NCBI GenBank assembly: GCA_963714795.1
Contig: CAVQPS010000008.1
Coordinates: 434,001 to 498,000, forward strand
Direction: 5' to 3'
DNA from: DATIXJ01 sp963714795
Lineage (GTDB): Bacteria > Bacteroidota > Ignavibacteria > UBA10030 > SZUA-254
Length of the DNA stretch: 64,000 nt
Below are positions 1 through 8,790 of this stretch, in pieces. A model generated the notes under the pieces. It ran no database searches. It was not told the origin of the DNA and worked only from the letters and a program-made list of their open reading frames with translations. Within the stretch, counting starts at the first letter, position 1. Every line of letters begins with the position of its first letter. A program made the position numbers and the translations under genes.

Positions 1-830
1 GCAATGTCGGGCCAGTACAAAACTTTTTGCTCTTTTTGCCATCGTTCCGAAAGTTCTTCGACGCTCAAACCGATCGCGGCGCGGAATCCCTGGTCGACGC
101 TTCGTGTTCCGCGGATACGCGAAAGAATTTCACCGATTTTCTGATCGCCGTATTTCGTGGCGATATAATTCCACACGCTTTGTCCGCCGCGATAAGCAAA
201 ATACCCGTAGAGATTTTGGATGGGCGGAAGATATTCGTGCACCGTTGCGTCGCGGAGGAACATGTCGGAATCGGTATCCCACTTTAACGATTCGTATTCG
301 GCGAGACCTTCATTGAACCAGAGCGGAAGCTGGAGCGTAATATTATTGGTGATGATCGATTGGATTGAGCCGCCGTAAAACATGTCGTTGACCACGGCGT
401 GAACAAGTTCGTGATGGATGACATGCCGGAATTTTTTATAATCGCCTTCGAACGGCAGTATGACGCGGTTTTTGAACAGTTCGGTCAGCCCACCGATTCC
501 TTCTTCGAGATATTCATTGACGACGTTCGATTGCTGGAAATCGTTGTGCGAATTGTACACGATGATCGGTACCCGATTCGTCAACTGGTAGCGAAACGAT
601 TTACTGATCAGAACGTATGCGGATTCCGCAGCATCGGCAGTGAAGTTTGCGAGATATTCGCCGCCGGCGCTGAAATAGACATCAAAATGACTCGACTGAA
701 TATAATACCAGTCGAATGTTTTATACTGTACTTTGTTTTCACCGAATTGCGTTTCCTGTGCCGCCGCGTTGGTGCCGAACAGTATGACCAACGAACAAAG
801 GACGAGGATGCACGCATGAAACTGTTTCAT
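1..830 (-). CDS. Secreted HExxH metallopeptidase-like protein, C-terminus cut off
   Basis: The reading frame runs from an ATG at 830 to the window edge with no stop, giving 276 residues of an incomplete protein. It opens with a signal peptide (MKQFHACILVLCSLVILFG..). A gluzincin-type zinc site is visible: HHELVHAVVND near residue 136, then NEGLAEYES about 27 residues later, which would supply the third (Glu) ligand. The layout matches the peptidase-MA-like domain found at the N-terminus of Bacteroidota/Ignavibacteria exported proteins that continue into a WD40/TolB-like propeller; the propeller would lie outside the window, so this is inferred. The substrate is unknown. The 200-base gap behind its start holds no other gene. 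Confidence 0.8.
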   Translation of the reverse strand, partial: MKQFHACILVLCSLVILFGTNAAAQETQFGENKVQYKTFDWYYIQSSHFDVYFSAGGEYLANFTADAAESAYVLISKSFRYQLTNRVPIIVYNSHNDFQQSNVVNEYLEEGIGGLTELFKNRVILPFEGDYKKFRHVIHHELVHAVVNDMFYGGSIQSIITNNITLQLPLWFNEGLAEYESLKWDTDSDMFLRDATVHEYLPPIQNLYGYFAYRGGQSVWNYIATKYGDQKIGEILSRIRGTRSVDQGFRAAIGLSVEELSERWQKEQKVLYWPDI

Positions 831-1030
831 AAACCGTTCTTTTTTATCAAATTACAAAACAGGAAGAGTAAAAGCAATAACTTCAGATCGATTGTTCGAT
901 TATAATAACACAAAACAAAACCGAATGGTTGCAGGGATTATGCATTTGTCGGTTAGACACCGTATTTTTCAAAAAGTTAATTTTTCGGCGTTGGAAAAAG
1001 ACGAATAACGGCGGCGGTGCGAGGGGAAGA

Positions 1031-2455
1031 TTATTTTTCCAGCAGATTGGTAAATTCTTTAATCGAATGCACTCCGGGAAACTCGGTGACAAATGTTTTT
1101 CGTTTGTCCGGGTCGAGTTGGAATGATTTTTTGAGCGATTCAAAAGCATCGAATGTTTTGCGCATCAGGAACAATACTTTCGCCCTGCTGTAATACGGGT
1201 CCGCCCACTTCGGATGGAGCTCGATACATTTATTGAATGCTTTCAGCGCTTCTTTGAAATATCCGTATTCTAAGAGTGTTTCACCGAGGTCGAACCACGC
1301 TTCGATGTTATCCGGATCGAATTTGACGGCCATTTTGTAACTGTACAATGCCTCGCGCCATTTGCCTAAGTTATACGAGACGTCGGCTTTGGCGTACCAG
1401 AGTTCCGGATAATTCTTGCAGAGATGAAGCGCCCGCGTATAATCGTTATATGCTTTCCGGAATTGTTCGAGAGAATCATAACAACTGCCGCGTCCGAAAT
1501 AGGATTCATAATGATTGGCATCGTACTTCAGCGCCTGCGTGAAGCATTTGATCGCTTCCTGATACATGCCCAATTCTTCATACGCGTTGCCGATGTTGTG
1601 CCATGCAGGGACATCCCGTTCGTCCAGCCGCAGCGTCAGCTTGTAACATTCGATGGCATCATACAATCTTCCCATATTGGCAAATGAATTGCCTTTGTTG
1701 TAAATCGCCGCTGTGAAATCGTCTTTGATTGCCAGCGCCATGTCGTAGCTTTCGATGGCCTTGGCATATTGAGCGATGCGGTTGAAGACAATGCCGCGGT
1801 TGTACCAGGCATTGTAATTGTACGGGTCGAGTTCGATATGCTTATCGTAACAGGCGAGGGCGTCTTCGGTTTTATCGAGACAGTCCAAACAAAAACCTAA
1901 TTCGTACCACGCTTCTTTGTGAGCCGGGTTGCCTTCCACGATGAACCTGAACATCCGTGCCGCATCGTCGAACCGGTCCATCCGCTCGAACGTGAGCGCT
2001 TTACTGAAAAGGGCATCTTCGTTGGATCCGTCGATTGAGAGAGCTTTGTCGTAGCAGACGATTGCTTCATCGTACAATCCGAGTGTATCGAGCGTGAAGC
2101 CGCGGCCGATCAGAATTTCCACATCAACGGGATTCAACCCCACCGCCCGGTCGAAACAACGGAGAGCTTCTTCATGCTGCTGAAGATTATTGAGAATAAT
2201 GCCTTTGCGCTGCCAGGTGTCGGCGCTGAAGGGAATGAATTCCAACAAAAGGGAAATGAACGGAAGCGCGTCTTCGTATTTTTCATTTTCCAGATAATAC
2301 GACACGATTTCTTCGAGCGCTTCGATATTGGTCGATCCGCCTCCGCTATCGTGCAAACGATCTTTGAGTTTTTTTATCTCGTCCTCAAAACGATCGTTGT
2401 GATCGTCCGGATCCTCAAAATCGTCGTCTAAATTTTCGAATTCAAAATTGCTCAT
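1031..2455 (-). CDS. TPR repeat protein, about 12 repeats
   Basis: 474 residues, almost wholly tetratricopeptide repeats: I count about twelve 34-residue units from residue 35 to 455, with the usual W/Y..G..A and A/P positions. The first 35 residues are very acidic. There is no signal peptide or membrane segment, so it is probably a cytoplasmic scaffold; no enzymatic domain is seen and the partner is unknown. The frame stays open upstream of the chosen ATG, but that stretch overlaps the divergent yggS promoter and start. The ATG at 2455 gives an ordinary N-terminus and lies 37 bases after a good promoter. Function beyond protein-protein interaction cannot be read from the sequence. Confidence 0.85.
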   Translation of the reverse strand: MSNFEFENLDDDFEDPDDHNDRFEDEIKKLKDRLHDSGGGSTNIEALEEIVSYYLENEKYEDALPFISLLLEFIPFSADTWQRKGIILNNLQQHEEALRCFDRAVGLNPVDVEILIGRGFTLDTLGLYDEAIVCYDKALSIDGSNEDALFSKALTFERMDRFDDAARMFRFIVEGNPAHKEAWYELGFCLDCLDKTEDALACYDKHIELDPYNYNAWYNRGIVFNRIAQYAKAIESYDMALAIKDDFTAAIYNKGNSFANMGRLYDAIECYKLTLRLDERDVPAWHNIGNAYEELGMYQEAIKCFTQALKYDANHYESYFGRGSCYDSLEQFRKAYNDYTRALHLCKNYPELWYAKADVSYNLGKWREALYSYKMAVKFDPDNIEAWFDLGETLLEYGYFKEALKAFNKCIELHPKWADPYYSRAKVLFLMRKTFDAFESLKKSFQLDPDKRKTFVTEFPGVHSIKEFTNLLEK

Positions 2456-2491
2456 GGTGCTGGTCGATGTTCTGTCAGGAACTCTCTTCTG

Positions 2492-2521
2492 AATATAAAC
2501 AAAAAAAAATTTGTATGTCAA
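2492..2521 (-). promoter_or_regulatory. Promoter of the TPR gene
   Basis: On the minus strand: TTGACA (2521-2516), an 18-base spacer rich in T, then TATATT (2497-2492). It lies 37 bases before the ATG at 2455 and is back to back with the yggS promoter. Identified by eye from consensus and spacing only. Confidence 0.65.
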
Positions 2522-2552
2522 GTACGGAGTCCCCGGGAAGAGTGATGTTTCG

Positions 2553-2581
2553 TTGTTTTTTGAAAAAAAATGGAGTATATT
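2553..2581 (+). promoter_or_regulatory. Promoter of the yggS operon
   Basis: TTGTTT (2553-2558), 17 bases, TATATT (2576-2581). The yggS ATG is at 2598, so the leader would be only about ten bases. It probably drives the whole run from yggS to rluD. Confidence 0.6.
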
Positions 2582-2597
2582 AAGAACTTCAAACCGG

Positions 2598-3284
2598 ATG
2601 ATCGCCGAAAATATCCAATATATCAAGGAACGCATAAAGCGGGCGAGTGCCCGAAGCGGGAGAAATCCTGCAGAAATTACATTAGTTGCCGTTGCAAAAA
2701 CTTTCTCATCCGATGCCGTTCGGGAAGCGGTCGGCGCCGGCATTCCGGATATCGGTGAGAATTACGTTCAGGAACTTCTTGCGAAGCGCTCGGAACTTGA
2801 GAATGAACCGATACACTGGCACTTTATCGGTCATTTACAGACCAATAAAGTGAAAGCCGTTGCCGGATGGATTCACGCGATTCACGCTGTCGATTCATTA
2901 CGGCTCGGTGAAGAAATTGCAAAACGGGCCAAAGAAGTGAACCGTTCAATTGATATTTTGGTCGAAGTCAATACGTCCGGCGAGGCAAGTAAATTCGGTG
3001 TCCAACCGGACGATGCTGAAAAACTCGTGGCGGCTCTTGCGTTATTGGAACATGTTCATGTCAGAGGTTTGATGACAATTGGTCCGTTGCTGCCTGATCC
3101 GGAATCTGCCCGACCGGCATTTCGCATGTTGCGGCAGTTGAAAGATTCGATTGCACGTAAAGGAATTTTGCTCGATCATTTGTCGATGGGCATGACGAAC
3201 GATTTTGAAATCGCCATCGAAGAAGGTGCGACAATGATCCGTGTCGGCACCGCAATTTTTGGTAAACGAATTAAACCTGAGTAA
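2598..3284 (+). CDS. yggS: YggS/PROSC family PLP homeostasis protein
   Basis: 228 residues, the normal size for the single-domain PLP-binding barrel of the YggS/YlmE/PROSC family, which buffers free pyridoxal phosphate in the cytoplasm. Visible family marks are VAVAKTF with the PLP-binding lysine near residue 37, GENYVQELLAK, HWHFIGHLQTNKVK, the SMGMTNDFEIAIEEGATMIR phosphate-binding stretch and a terminal VRVGTAIFG-like segment. The ATG at 2598 is preferred to upstream in-frame starts because the N-terminus then begins with IxENIxxIKxRI as in homologues and sits just after the promoter. It is first in the run; the next gene starts 17 bases later. Confidence 0.95.
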   Translation: MIAENIQYIKERIKRASARSGRNPAEITLVAVAKTFSSDAVREAVGAGIPDIGENYVQELLAKRSELENEPIHWHFIGHLQTNKVKAVAGWIHAIHAVDSLRLGEEIAKRAKEVNRSIDILVEVNTSGEASKFGVQPDDAEKLVAALALLEHVHVRGLMTIGPLLPDPESARPAFRMLRQLKDSIARKGILLDHLSMGMTNDFEIAIEEGATMIRVGTAIFGKRIKPE

Positions 3285-3300
3285 GGATATCGGTGTTTGT

Positions 3301-4134
3301 ATGATGACGGAACAACGAAAACAGGTTCGGGACGCATTAGCATACATCCGGAAAAAAACGAAGATGAAACCGGAAATCGGCATCGTTCTCGGAACCGGAC
3401 TCGGCGGATTGGTGAAAGAAATTCAGAAAGAAGTCGTTCTGGAATACGAGTCGATCCCGCATTTTCCCGTTTCTACCGTCGAGTCGCATCACGGGAAACT
3501 GATTTTCGGCACGCTCGGCGGCAAAAATATTGTGGCGATGCAGGGACGCTTTCATTTTTATGAAGGCTACACGATGCAGCAGGTAACGTTTCCGATTCGA
3601 TTGATGTCGAAGAAAATCGGATTGGGCGTTGATACGCTTTTGATTTCGAATGCTGCCGGCGGCATGAATCCGGAATTTCGCAAAGGCGATTTGATGATCA
3701 TTACCGATCATATCAATTTGCAGGGCGATAATCCGTTGATCGGTCCGAATGATGATGAAATGGGTCCGCGGTTTCCCGATATGTCGGAGCCGTATAATCA
3801 TGAACTTATTTCAATGGCGAAGAAGATTTCTTCTGAATTAAAAATTAAAGTACAGAGCGGCATTTTTGTTGCCGTTCAGGGACCGAATCTCGAAACGCGT
3901 GCAGAGTATCGTTTCCTGCGCGGCATCGGAGCGGATGCCGTCGGCATGTCGACCGTTCCGGAAAATATCGTTGCCAATCATATGGGTATGCGCTGTTTCG
4001 GTATGTCGATCATTACCGACGAATGTTTTCCCGATACGCTGAAGCCGGTAACGGTTGCCGAGGTGATCGCCGTTGCGAACAAAGCGGAGCCGAAGCTGAC
4101 CAAAATCATGAAAGAATTGGTGAAGCGCTTGTAA
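3301..4134 (+). CDS. punA: Purine nucleoside phosphorylase (PNP-I, trimeric type)
   Basis: 277 residues. Cleaves purine nucleosides with phosphate to free base and ribose-1-phosphate in the salvage pathway. Phosphate- and ribose-site motifs are GTGLGGL (about residue 31), ESHHGKLIFG, MQGRFHFYEGY and SNAAGG. The purine site is VQGPNLETRAEYRF, with its conserved Glu, followed by VGMSTVPE. The base-specificity position reads ITDEC: Asp240 where human-type 6-oxopurine enzymes have Asn, so substrate range may differ. Two Met codons at 3301 and 3304 are possible starts. It is followed after one base by a DUF2905 gene. Confidence 0.93.
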   Translation: MMTEQRKQVRDALAYIRKKTKMKPEIGIVLGTGLGGLVKEIQKEVVLEYESIPHFPVSTVESHHGKLIFGTLGGKNIVAMQGRFHFYEGYTMQQVTFPIRLMSKKIGLGVDTLLISNAAGGMNPEFRKGDLMIITDHINLQGDNPLIGPNDDEMGPRFPDMSEPYNHELISMAKKISSELKIKVQSGIFVAVQGPNLETRAEYRFLRGIGADAVGMSTVPENIVANHMGMRCFGMSIITDECFPDTLKPVTVAEVIAVANKAEPKLTKIMKELVKRL

Positions 4135-4135
4135 C

Positions 4136-4363
4136 ATGATGGCGCCGTTCGGTAAAATTCTTGTCGTGCTCGGATTCATTATCGTCGGTGTAGGAATTTT
4201 GTTCATGTATTCCGATAAAATTCCGTTCGTCGGCCGCTTGCCCGGTGACATCAGCATCAAGAAAGAAAATTTTCAAGTGTATGTTCCGATTACGACAAGC
4301 ATTATCATCAGCATCGTTTTGAGTTTGATTATTTGGGTGATTTCGTTTTTCAGTAAGAAATAA
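4136..4363 (+). CDS. DUF2905 small membrane protein
   Basis: 75 residues with two hydrophobic segments (about 5-27 and 50-72) separated by a short stretch containing PFVGRLPGDI, the signature of DUF2905. These are small inner-membrane proteins of unknown role. The gene is packed one base after the phosphorylase and its TAA directly abuts the ileS ATG, so it is surely co-expressed with both. Confidence 0.9.
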   Translation: MMAPFGKILVVLGFIIVGVGILFMYSDKIPFVGRLPGDISIKKENFQVYVPITTSIIISIVLSLIIWVISFFSKK

Positions 4364-7300
4364 ATGTTCAAAGAACTGACCGATAAAATACATTATTCCG
4401 AACTCGAACTTTCCATTTTGAAATTCTGGAAAGAGCGGAACATTTTCGAGAAGAGCGTTTCCACGCGTGAGGGGAAACCGGGCTTTACGTTTTACGAAGG
4501 ACCGCCGACGGCAAACGGTCGTCCCGGTATTCATCACGTCATGAGCCGCACACTGAAGGATTTGATCTGTCGCTATAAAACGATGCGCGGCTTTCAGGTG
4601 CATCGCAAAGCAGGATGGGACACGCACGGCTTGCCGGTCGAGATCGAGGTCGAGAAAGCGCTCGGCTTCAAACACAAAGACGATATCGTGAAGTACGGCG
4701 TTGCGAAGTTCAACGAAGAGTGCAAGAAGTCGGTCTGGAAATATAAAACCGAATGGGAACAGCTCACTGAGCGGATGGGATATTGGGTCAACATGAACGA
4801 TCCCTACGTGACGTTCGAAAACAATTATATCGAATCGGTCTGGTGGGCGCTGAAGCAGTATTTCGATAAAGGTTTGATCTATAAAGGATACAAGATTCAG
4901 CCCTATTGCCCGCGGTGCGAGACGCCGCTTTCGTCACATGAAGTTTCTCTCGGCTACGAAGATGTCAAAGATCCGAGCGTGTATGTAAAGTTCAAAGTGA
5001 AAGGTGAAGAGAATACATATTTTCTCGTTTGGACGACAACACCATGGACGCTTATTTCAAATGTTGCGCTGGCCGTTCATCCGGATGTCGAATATGTGAA
5101 GGTTGAAAACAAAGGACAAAATCTGATTCTTGCAGAATCAAGATTGCCCGTGCTTGATGGTGAGTATTCCGTTATCGAAAAGTTCAAAGGGAAATCACTT
5201 CTCGGGAAAGAATACGAACGTCTCTTCAATTATCATCAGGCAAAAGAAAAAGGTTGGTACGTCGTTGAAGCGGATTTTGTTACCACCGAAGACGGCTCCG
5301 GCATCGTTCACATGGCTCCTGCTTATGGTGAAGATGATTATCAGACGTCGAAGAAATATGGATTGCCGACGATTCATCCGGTGAATAAAAGCGGCGAGTT
5401 CACTTCGGAAGTGACCGACTTCGCCGGCAAGTTTGTCAAGGATGCCGATCCGCTCATCATACAAAATCTAAAAGCGCGCGGAATTCTCTATAAAAAAGAA
5501 ACCATCACACACAGTTATCCTCATTGCTGGCGGTGCAAAACACCGTTACTCTATTATGCGCGGGATTCGTGGTACATTGCAACGACGAAATACGCGAAAC
5601 GTATGGTCGAACTGAACAACCAGATTCATTGGTATCCGCCGGAAGTTGGGTCCGGCCGTTTCGGCAACTGGCTGGAAGAGAATAAAGACTGGTCGCTTTC
5701 ACGCGATCGGTTCTGGGGAACGCCGCTTCCGATCTGGATCTGTGAAAAATGCGGCAAGCAAACGTGTGTCGGCAGTATCGAAGAATTCCGCAAAGGCAAA
5801 GGCGTAAAAGAGCCGCTCGATCTGCACAAGCCGTTTGTGGATGATGTGACTTTCGATTGCGCATGCGGCGGTACGATGCGGCGCGTTCCTGAATTGATCG
5901 ACGTGTGGTTTGATTCCGGAGCGATGCAGTTTGCGCAATGGCATTATCCGTTCGAACATAAAGAGCTTATCGATTCCGGCGAACAGCATCCGGCAGATTA
6001 TATTTGCGAAGGCGTCGATCAAACACGCGGGTGGTTTTATTCGCTTCATTCCATCAGCACGTTTTTATTCGATGAACCGGCTTTCAAGAATGTCATCGTC
6101 AACGAATTGATACTCGACAAAGAAGGACAGAAAATGTCCAAGTCGAAAGGCAACACCGTCGATCCGTTCAGTATTCTTCAAAAGTATGGCGCCGATACGA
6201 CGCGCTGGTATCTCGTTGCGACAAGTCCGCCCTGGCGTACGACATTATTCGATGAAGACGGCATGGTTGAAGTTCAGCGGAAATTTTTGGGAACGCTGCT
6301 CAATACGTACGCGTTTTTCAGCCTCTATGCAAATATCGACAAGTTTGATTATCATGAATCAAGAATTCCGATTGGTCAGCGTCAGGAAATCGACCGGTGG
6401 ATCATTTCTGCATTAAATTCGCTTGTGAAAACATACACCGAAGCGATGGACAGCTATGACGTTACGAAGGCGGCACGGGCTGTGAGCGATTTCACAATCG
6501 ATCAATTGTCGAATTGGTATGTTCGTAGGAATCGCCGGCGTTTCTGGAAAAGCGAAATGGGCGGCGATAAGCTTGCCGCGTACCAGACGCTGTATGAATG
6601 TTTAGTTGTGATTACGAAATTGATGGCGCCGTTCGCTCCGTTTCTCGCGGAAGAATTGTACGGCAATTTGAATTCGATTGCGAAGCAGGAGCAAACTGAT
6701 TCGGTGCATCTTGCGATGATGCCGGAAGTTGAAACGGCGGCAATTGATCTTGAGCTCGAATTGAAGATGGAAAAGGCACAGCGGATTGTATCGCTTGTTC
6801 GCGCAATTCGCAACAAGTCGAATTTGAAAGTCCGGCAACCGTTGTCGAGAGTGATCATTCCGGTTTCCGGCGAACGTGATCAAAAGGCGATCGCACAAAT
6901 GGAAGAAGTGATTCTCGAAGAGATCAATGTGAAGAAGCTGGAATTTGTCACGGATGATTCCGGCATCGTTCATAAATCCGCGAAGCCGAATTTTAAAACG
7001 CTCGGACCGAAGCATGGCAAATCGGTGCAAGCAGTTGCGGCGGCAATCAAGAATTTCGGATCGAAGGAAATTTCTTCGTTGGAAAAAGATGGCCATGTCA
7101 TCCTTTCAATCAACGGTACCGAGGTGACAATTGCGAAAGAAGATGTCGAAATTCTTCATCAGGAAATCAAAGGTTGGATCGTTGAATCGGATGGTACGTT
7201 AACGGTTGCGCTCGATACGGAATTGACGCCCGCTCTTATCGATGAAGGATTTGCGCGCGAGTTCGTGAACCGCATTCAGAATATGAGAAAAGACGCCGGG

Positions 7301-7510
7301 TTTGAAGTGACGGATCGCATTCGCATTCAGTATTCATCCGACAAAAAATTATCGGACGCTCTGAAAACGCTTGTCGAGTATGTCAAACATGAAACGCTCG
7401 CGACCGATGTCACCGAAGCTTCAGGAATGCAGGGTCATGCGGCGGATTTGGATATTAACGGCGAGCGGTGTTCCGTCAGCATCGAGCGTGTCACGAAGAA
7501 CGGCAAATGA
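4364..7510 (+). CDS. ileS: Isoleucyl-tRNA synthetase, eukaryote-like type with GxHH signature
   Basis: 1048 residues. Charges tRNA-Ile with isoleucine in the cytoplasm. The catalytic Rossmann fold is interrupted by the CP1 editing domain (about 190-400, with WTTTPWTL and GSGIVHMAPAYGEDDY). KMSKS is at about 590-594 and an anticodon-binding helical domain and long C-terminus follow. Length and sequence suit the IleRS2 (eukaryote-like) branch, typical of this phylum, not the shorter zinc-tailed IleRS1. The usual HIGH motif is replaced by G55-I-H-H58 after PPTANGRP, that is GxHH, with first and third positions exchanged. The start codon follows the preceding stop with no gap. Confidence 0.97.
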   Translation: MFKELTDKIHYSELELSILKFWKERNIFEKSVSTREGKPGFTFYEGPPTANGRPGIHHVMSRTLKDLICRYKTMRGFQVHRKAGWDTHGLPVEIEVEKALGFKHKDDIVKYGVAKFNEECKKSVWKYKTEWEQLTERMGYWVNMNDPYVTFENNYIESVWWALKQYFDKGLIYKGYKIQPYCPRCETPLSSHEVSLGYEDVKDPSVYVKFKVKGEENTYFLVWTTTPWTLISNVALAVHPDVEYVKVENKGQNLILAESRLPVLDGEYSVIEKFKGKSLLGKEYERLFNYHQAKEKGWYVVEADFVTTEDGSGIVHMAPAYGEDDYQTSKKYGLPTIHPVNKSGEFTSEVTDFAGKFVKDADPLIIQNLKARGILYKKETITHSYPHCWRCKTPLLYYARDSWYIATTKYAKRMVELNNQIHWYPPEVGSGRFGNWLEENKDWSLSRDRFWGTPLPIWICEKCGKQTCVGSIEEFRKGKGVKEPLDLHKPFVDDVTFDCACGGTMRRVPELIDVWFDSGAMQFAQWHYPFEHKELIDSGEQHPADYICEGVDQTRGWFYSLHSISTFLFDEPAFKNVIVNELILDKEGQKMSKSKGNTVDPFSILQKYGADTTRWYLVATSPPWRTTLFDEDGMVEVQRKFLGTLLNTYAFFSLYANIDKFDYHESRIPIGQRQEIDRWIISALNSLVKTYTEAMDSYDVTKAARAVSDFTIDQLSNWYVRRNRRRFWKSEMGGDKLAAYQTLYECLVVITKLMAPFAPFLAEELYGNLNSIAKQEQTDSVHLAMMPEVETAAIDLELELKMEKAQRIVSLVRAIRNKSNLKVRQPLSRVIIPVSGERDQKAIAQMEEVILEEINVKKLEFVTDDSGIVHKSAKPNFKTLGPKHGKSVQAVAAAIKNFGSKEISSLEKDGHVILSINGTEVTIAKEDVEILHQEIKGWIVESDGTLTVALDTELTPALIDEGFAREFVNRIQNMRKDAGFEVTDRIRIQYSSDKKLSDALKTLVEYVKHETLATDVTEASGMQGHAADLDINGERCSVSIERVTKNGK

Positions 7511-7561
7511 TGGAACAAGTATCCACAATGAAATTGTTCAATTAACGAGAGGACTTTTGTA

Positions 7562-8116
7562 ATGGCAAAATCCAAAAAAACATCGGCGGCGATGCAAAAA
7601 ACGATCAAGTTGATGAAAGAAAAAGCCAAGAAGCGAAAAGAGACGGCTCCCAAAACGAAACCGTCGATCAAACTCAAACCGGTGAAACCGATAAAACCGG
7701 TGAAACTTGCCAAAGCGGAAGCTTCGAAACCGCCGATCAAGCGGCAATATTATTCCAAACAGGATCTTGATTATTTCCGGAAGATCATTCTTGAAAAGAA
7801 AAAAGAAATTCTGGAAGAACTCGAGACCCTTCGCGATTCCATGATGGACAATACGACCGGTGAATATGCGAGTGAGAACTCGACCTATTCCACGCACATG
7901 GAACAGGGAACCGACGCTATGGAACGTGAGAAAACTTTTCTCTTTGCTTCCCGTGAAGGGAAGTTCCTGAATTATCTTGAAGATGCTTTGCTCCGCATTG
8001 AAAAAGGCGATTACGGCAGATGTACTTCATGCGAAAAACTTATTGAGAAAGAACGGCTGGAAGCTGTTCCGCACGCGCAACAATGCCTTCAGTGTAAAAT
8101 GCGGTCACAAAAATAA
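7562..8116 (+). CDS. DksA/TraR family zinc-finger protein with basic N-terminal tail
   Basis: 184 residues. The C-terminal 115 residues are a TraR/DksA-type protein: a coiled-coil hairpin (ILEKKKEILEELETLRDSM), then YGRCTSCEKLIEKERLEAVPHAQQC with CxxC...CxxC zinc ligands. Such proteins bind the RNA polymerase secondary channel or act as general stress proteins; which applies here is not decidable. The first 60 residues are unusual: Lys/Pro-rich with PxKPxKPVK-like repeats, likely disordered. Placement between ileS and lspA is common in this and other phyla. Confidence 0.88.
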   Translation: MAKSKKTSAAMQKTIKLMKEKAKKRKETAPKTKPSIKLKPVKPIKPVKLAKAEASKPPIKRQYYSKQDLDYFRKIILEKKKEILEELETLRDSMMDNTTGEYASENSTYSTHMEQGTDAMEREKTFLFASREGKFLNYLEDALLRIEKGDYGRCTSCEKLIEKERLEAVPHAQQCLQCKMRSQK

Positions 8117-8142
8117 TTGACGATAAAAGGGAAAACCCGATC

Positions 8143-8790
8143 TTGAAAATTCTTAATCTCAGTCTGTTTATTGTTCTTGCCGATCAGGCGACCAAGCTGG
8201 CAATCAAAGGCATCACGATTCCCTTTCTCGGGATTCAGGTTCATGGTTTGCTGCTCGGCAGCAGTCATGCGGTTATCGGCGATTTTCTTCGCATTACGTA
8301 TATCGAAAATCCCGGTATGGCGTTCGGGATCGATATCGGCGGAAAATTATTTTTTTCACTTTTTTCTATCGTTGCCAGCATCGGCATTTTACTCTATTTG
8401 TATAAAGCCCGCAATGAAAATTTTCTGTTCCGTGTTTCGCTTGCATTGATTCTCGGCGGTGCGGTCGGCAATTTGATCGATCGCGTTTTTTATGGAGTTT
8501 TATTTAACGACGGCGGTTTGTTCTACGGGAAAGTCGTCGATTTTATCGATGCCGATTTTTTCAATGTGAATTTGTTCGGATACCACATTACCCGGTGGCC
8601 TGTATTTAATATTGCCGATGCCTCGGTAACGTGCGGTGTTATCCTTATGTTGTTCGCTCACCGAAAAAAGACCGATGAAGAATCCTCGGCGCAAATTGAT
8701 AATGCGGGGTCGGCCGATATGCTCGGTGCTTCCGTATTTTCACCGGATTCTTCGCCAACTCCTTCCGGTCCTGAACCTCCGCAACCGTGA
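8143..8790 (+). CDS. lspA: Lipoprotein signal peptidase II
   Basis: 215 residues, an inner-membrane aspartyl protease that cleaves prolipoprotein signal peptides. It has four hydrophobic segments and the conserved blocks ITYIENPGMAFG, GGAVGNLIDRV, VVDFID and FNIADASVT; the last two carry the catalytic aspartates of the family. It is longer than the usual 160-170 residues because of an insertion between these two blocks and a Pro/Ser-rich C-terminal tail of about 45 residues. The start is a TTG at 8143, the only start that keeps the first membrane helix. Its stop overlaps the next GTG. Confidence 0.93.
   Translation: MKILNLSLFIVLADQATKLAIKGITIPFLGIQVHGLLLGSSHAVIGDFLRITYIENPGMAFGIDIGGKLFFSLFSIVASIGILLYLYKARNENFLFRVSLALILGGAVGNLIDRVFYGVLFNDGGLFYGKVVDFIDADFFNVNLFGYHITRWPVFNIADASVTCGVILMLFAHRKKTDEESSAQIDNAGSADMLGASVFSPDSSPTPSGPEPPQP

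Noticed and set aside
8787..8790. GTGA and ATGA overlaps as programmed frameshift sites
   Set aside because: They are ordinary stop-start couplings; each downstream gene has its own complete N-terminus.
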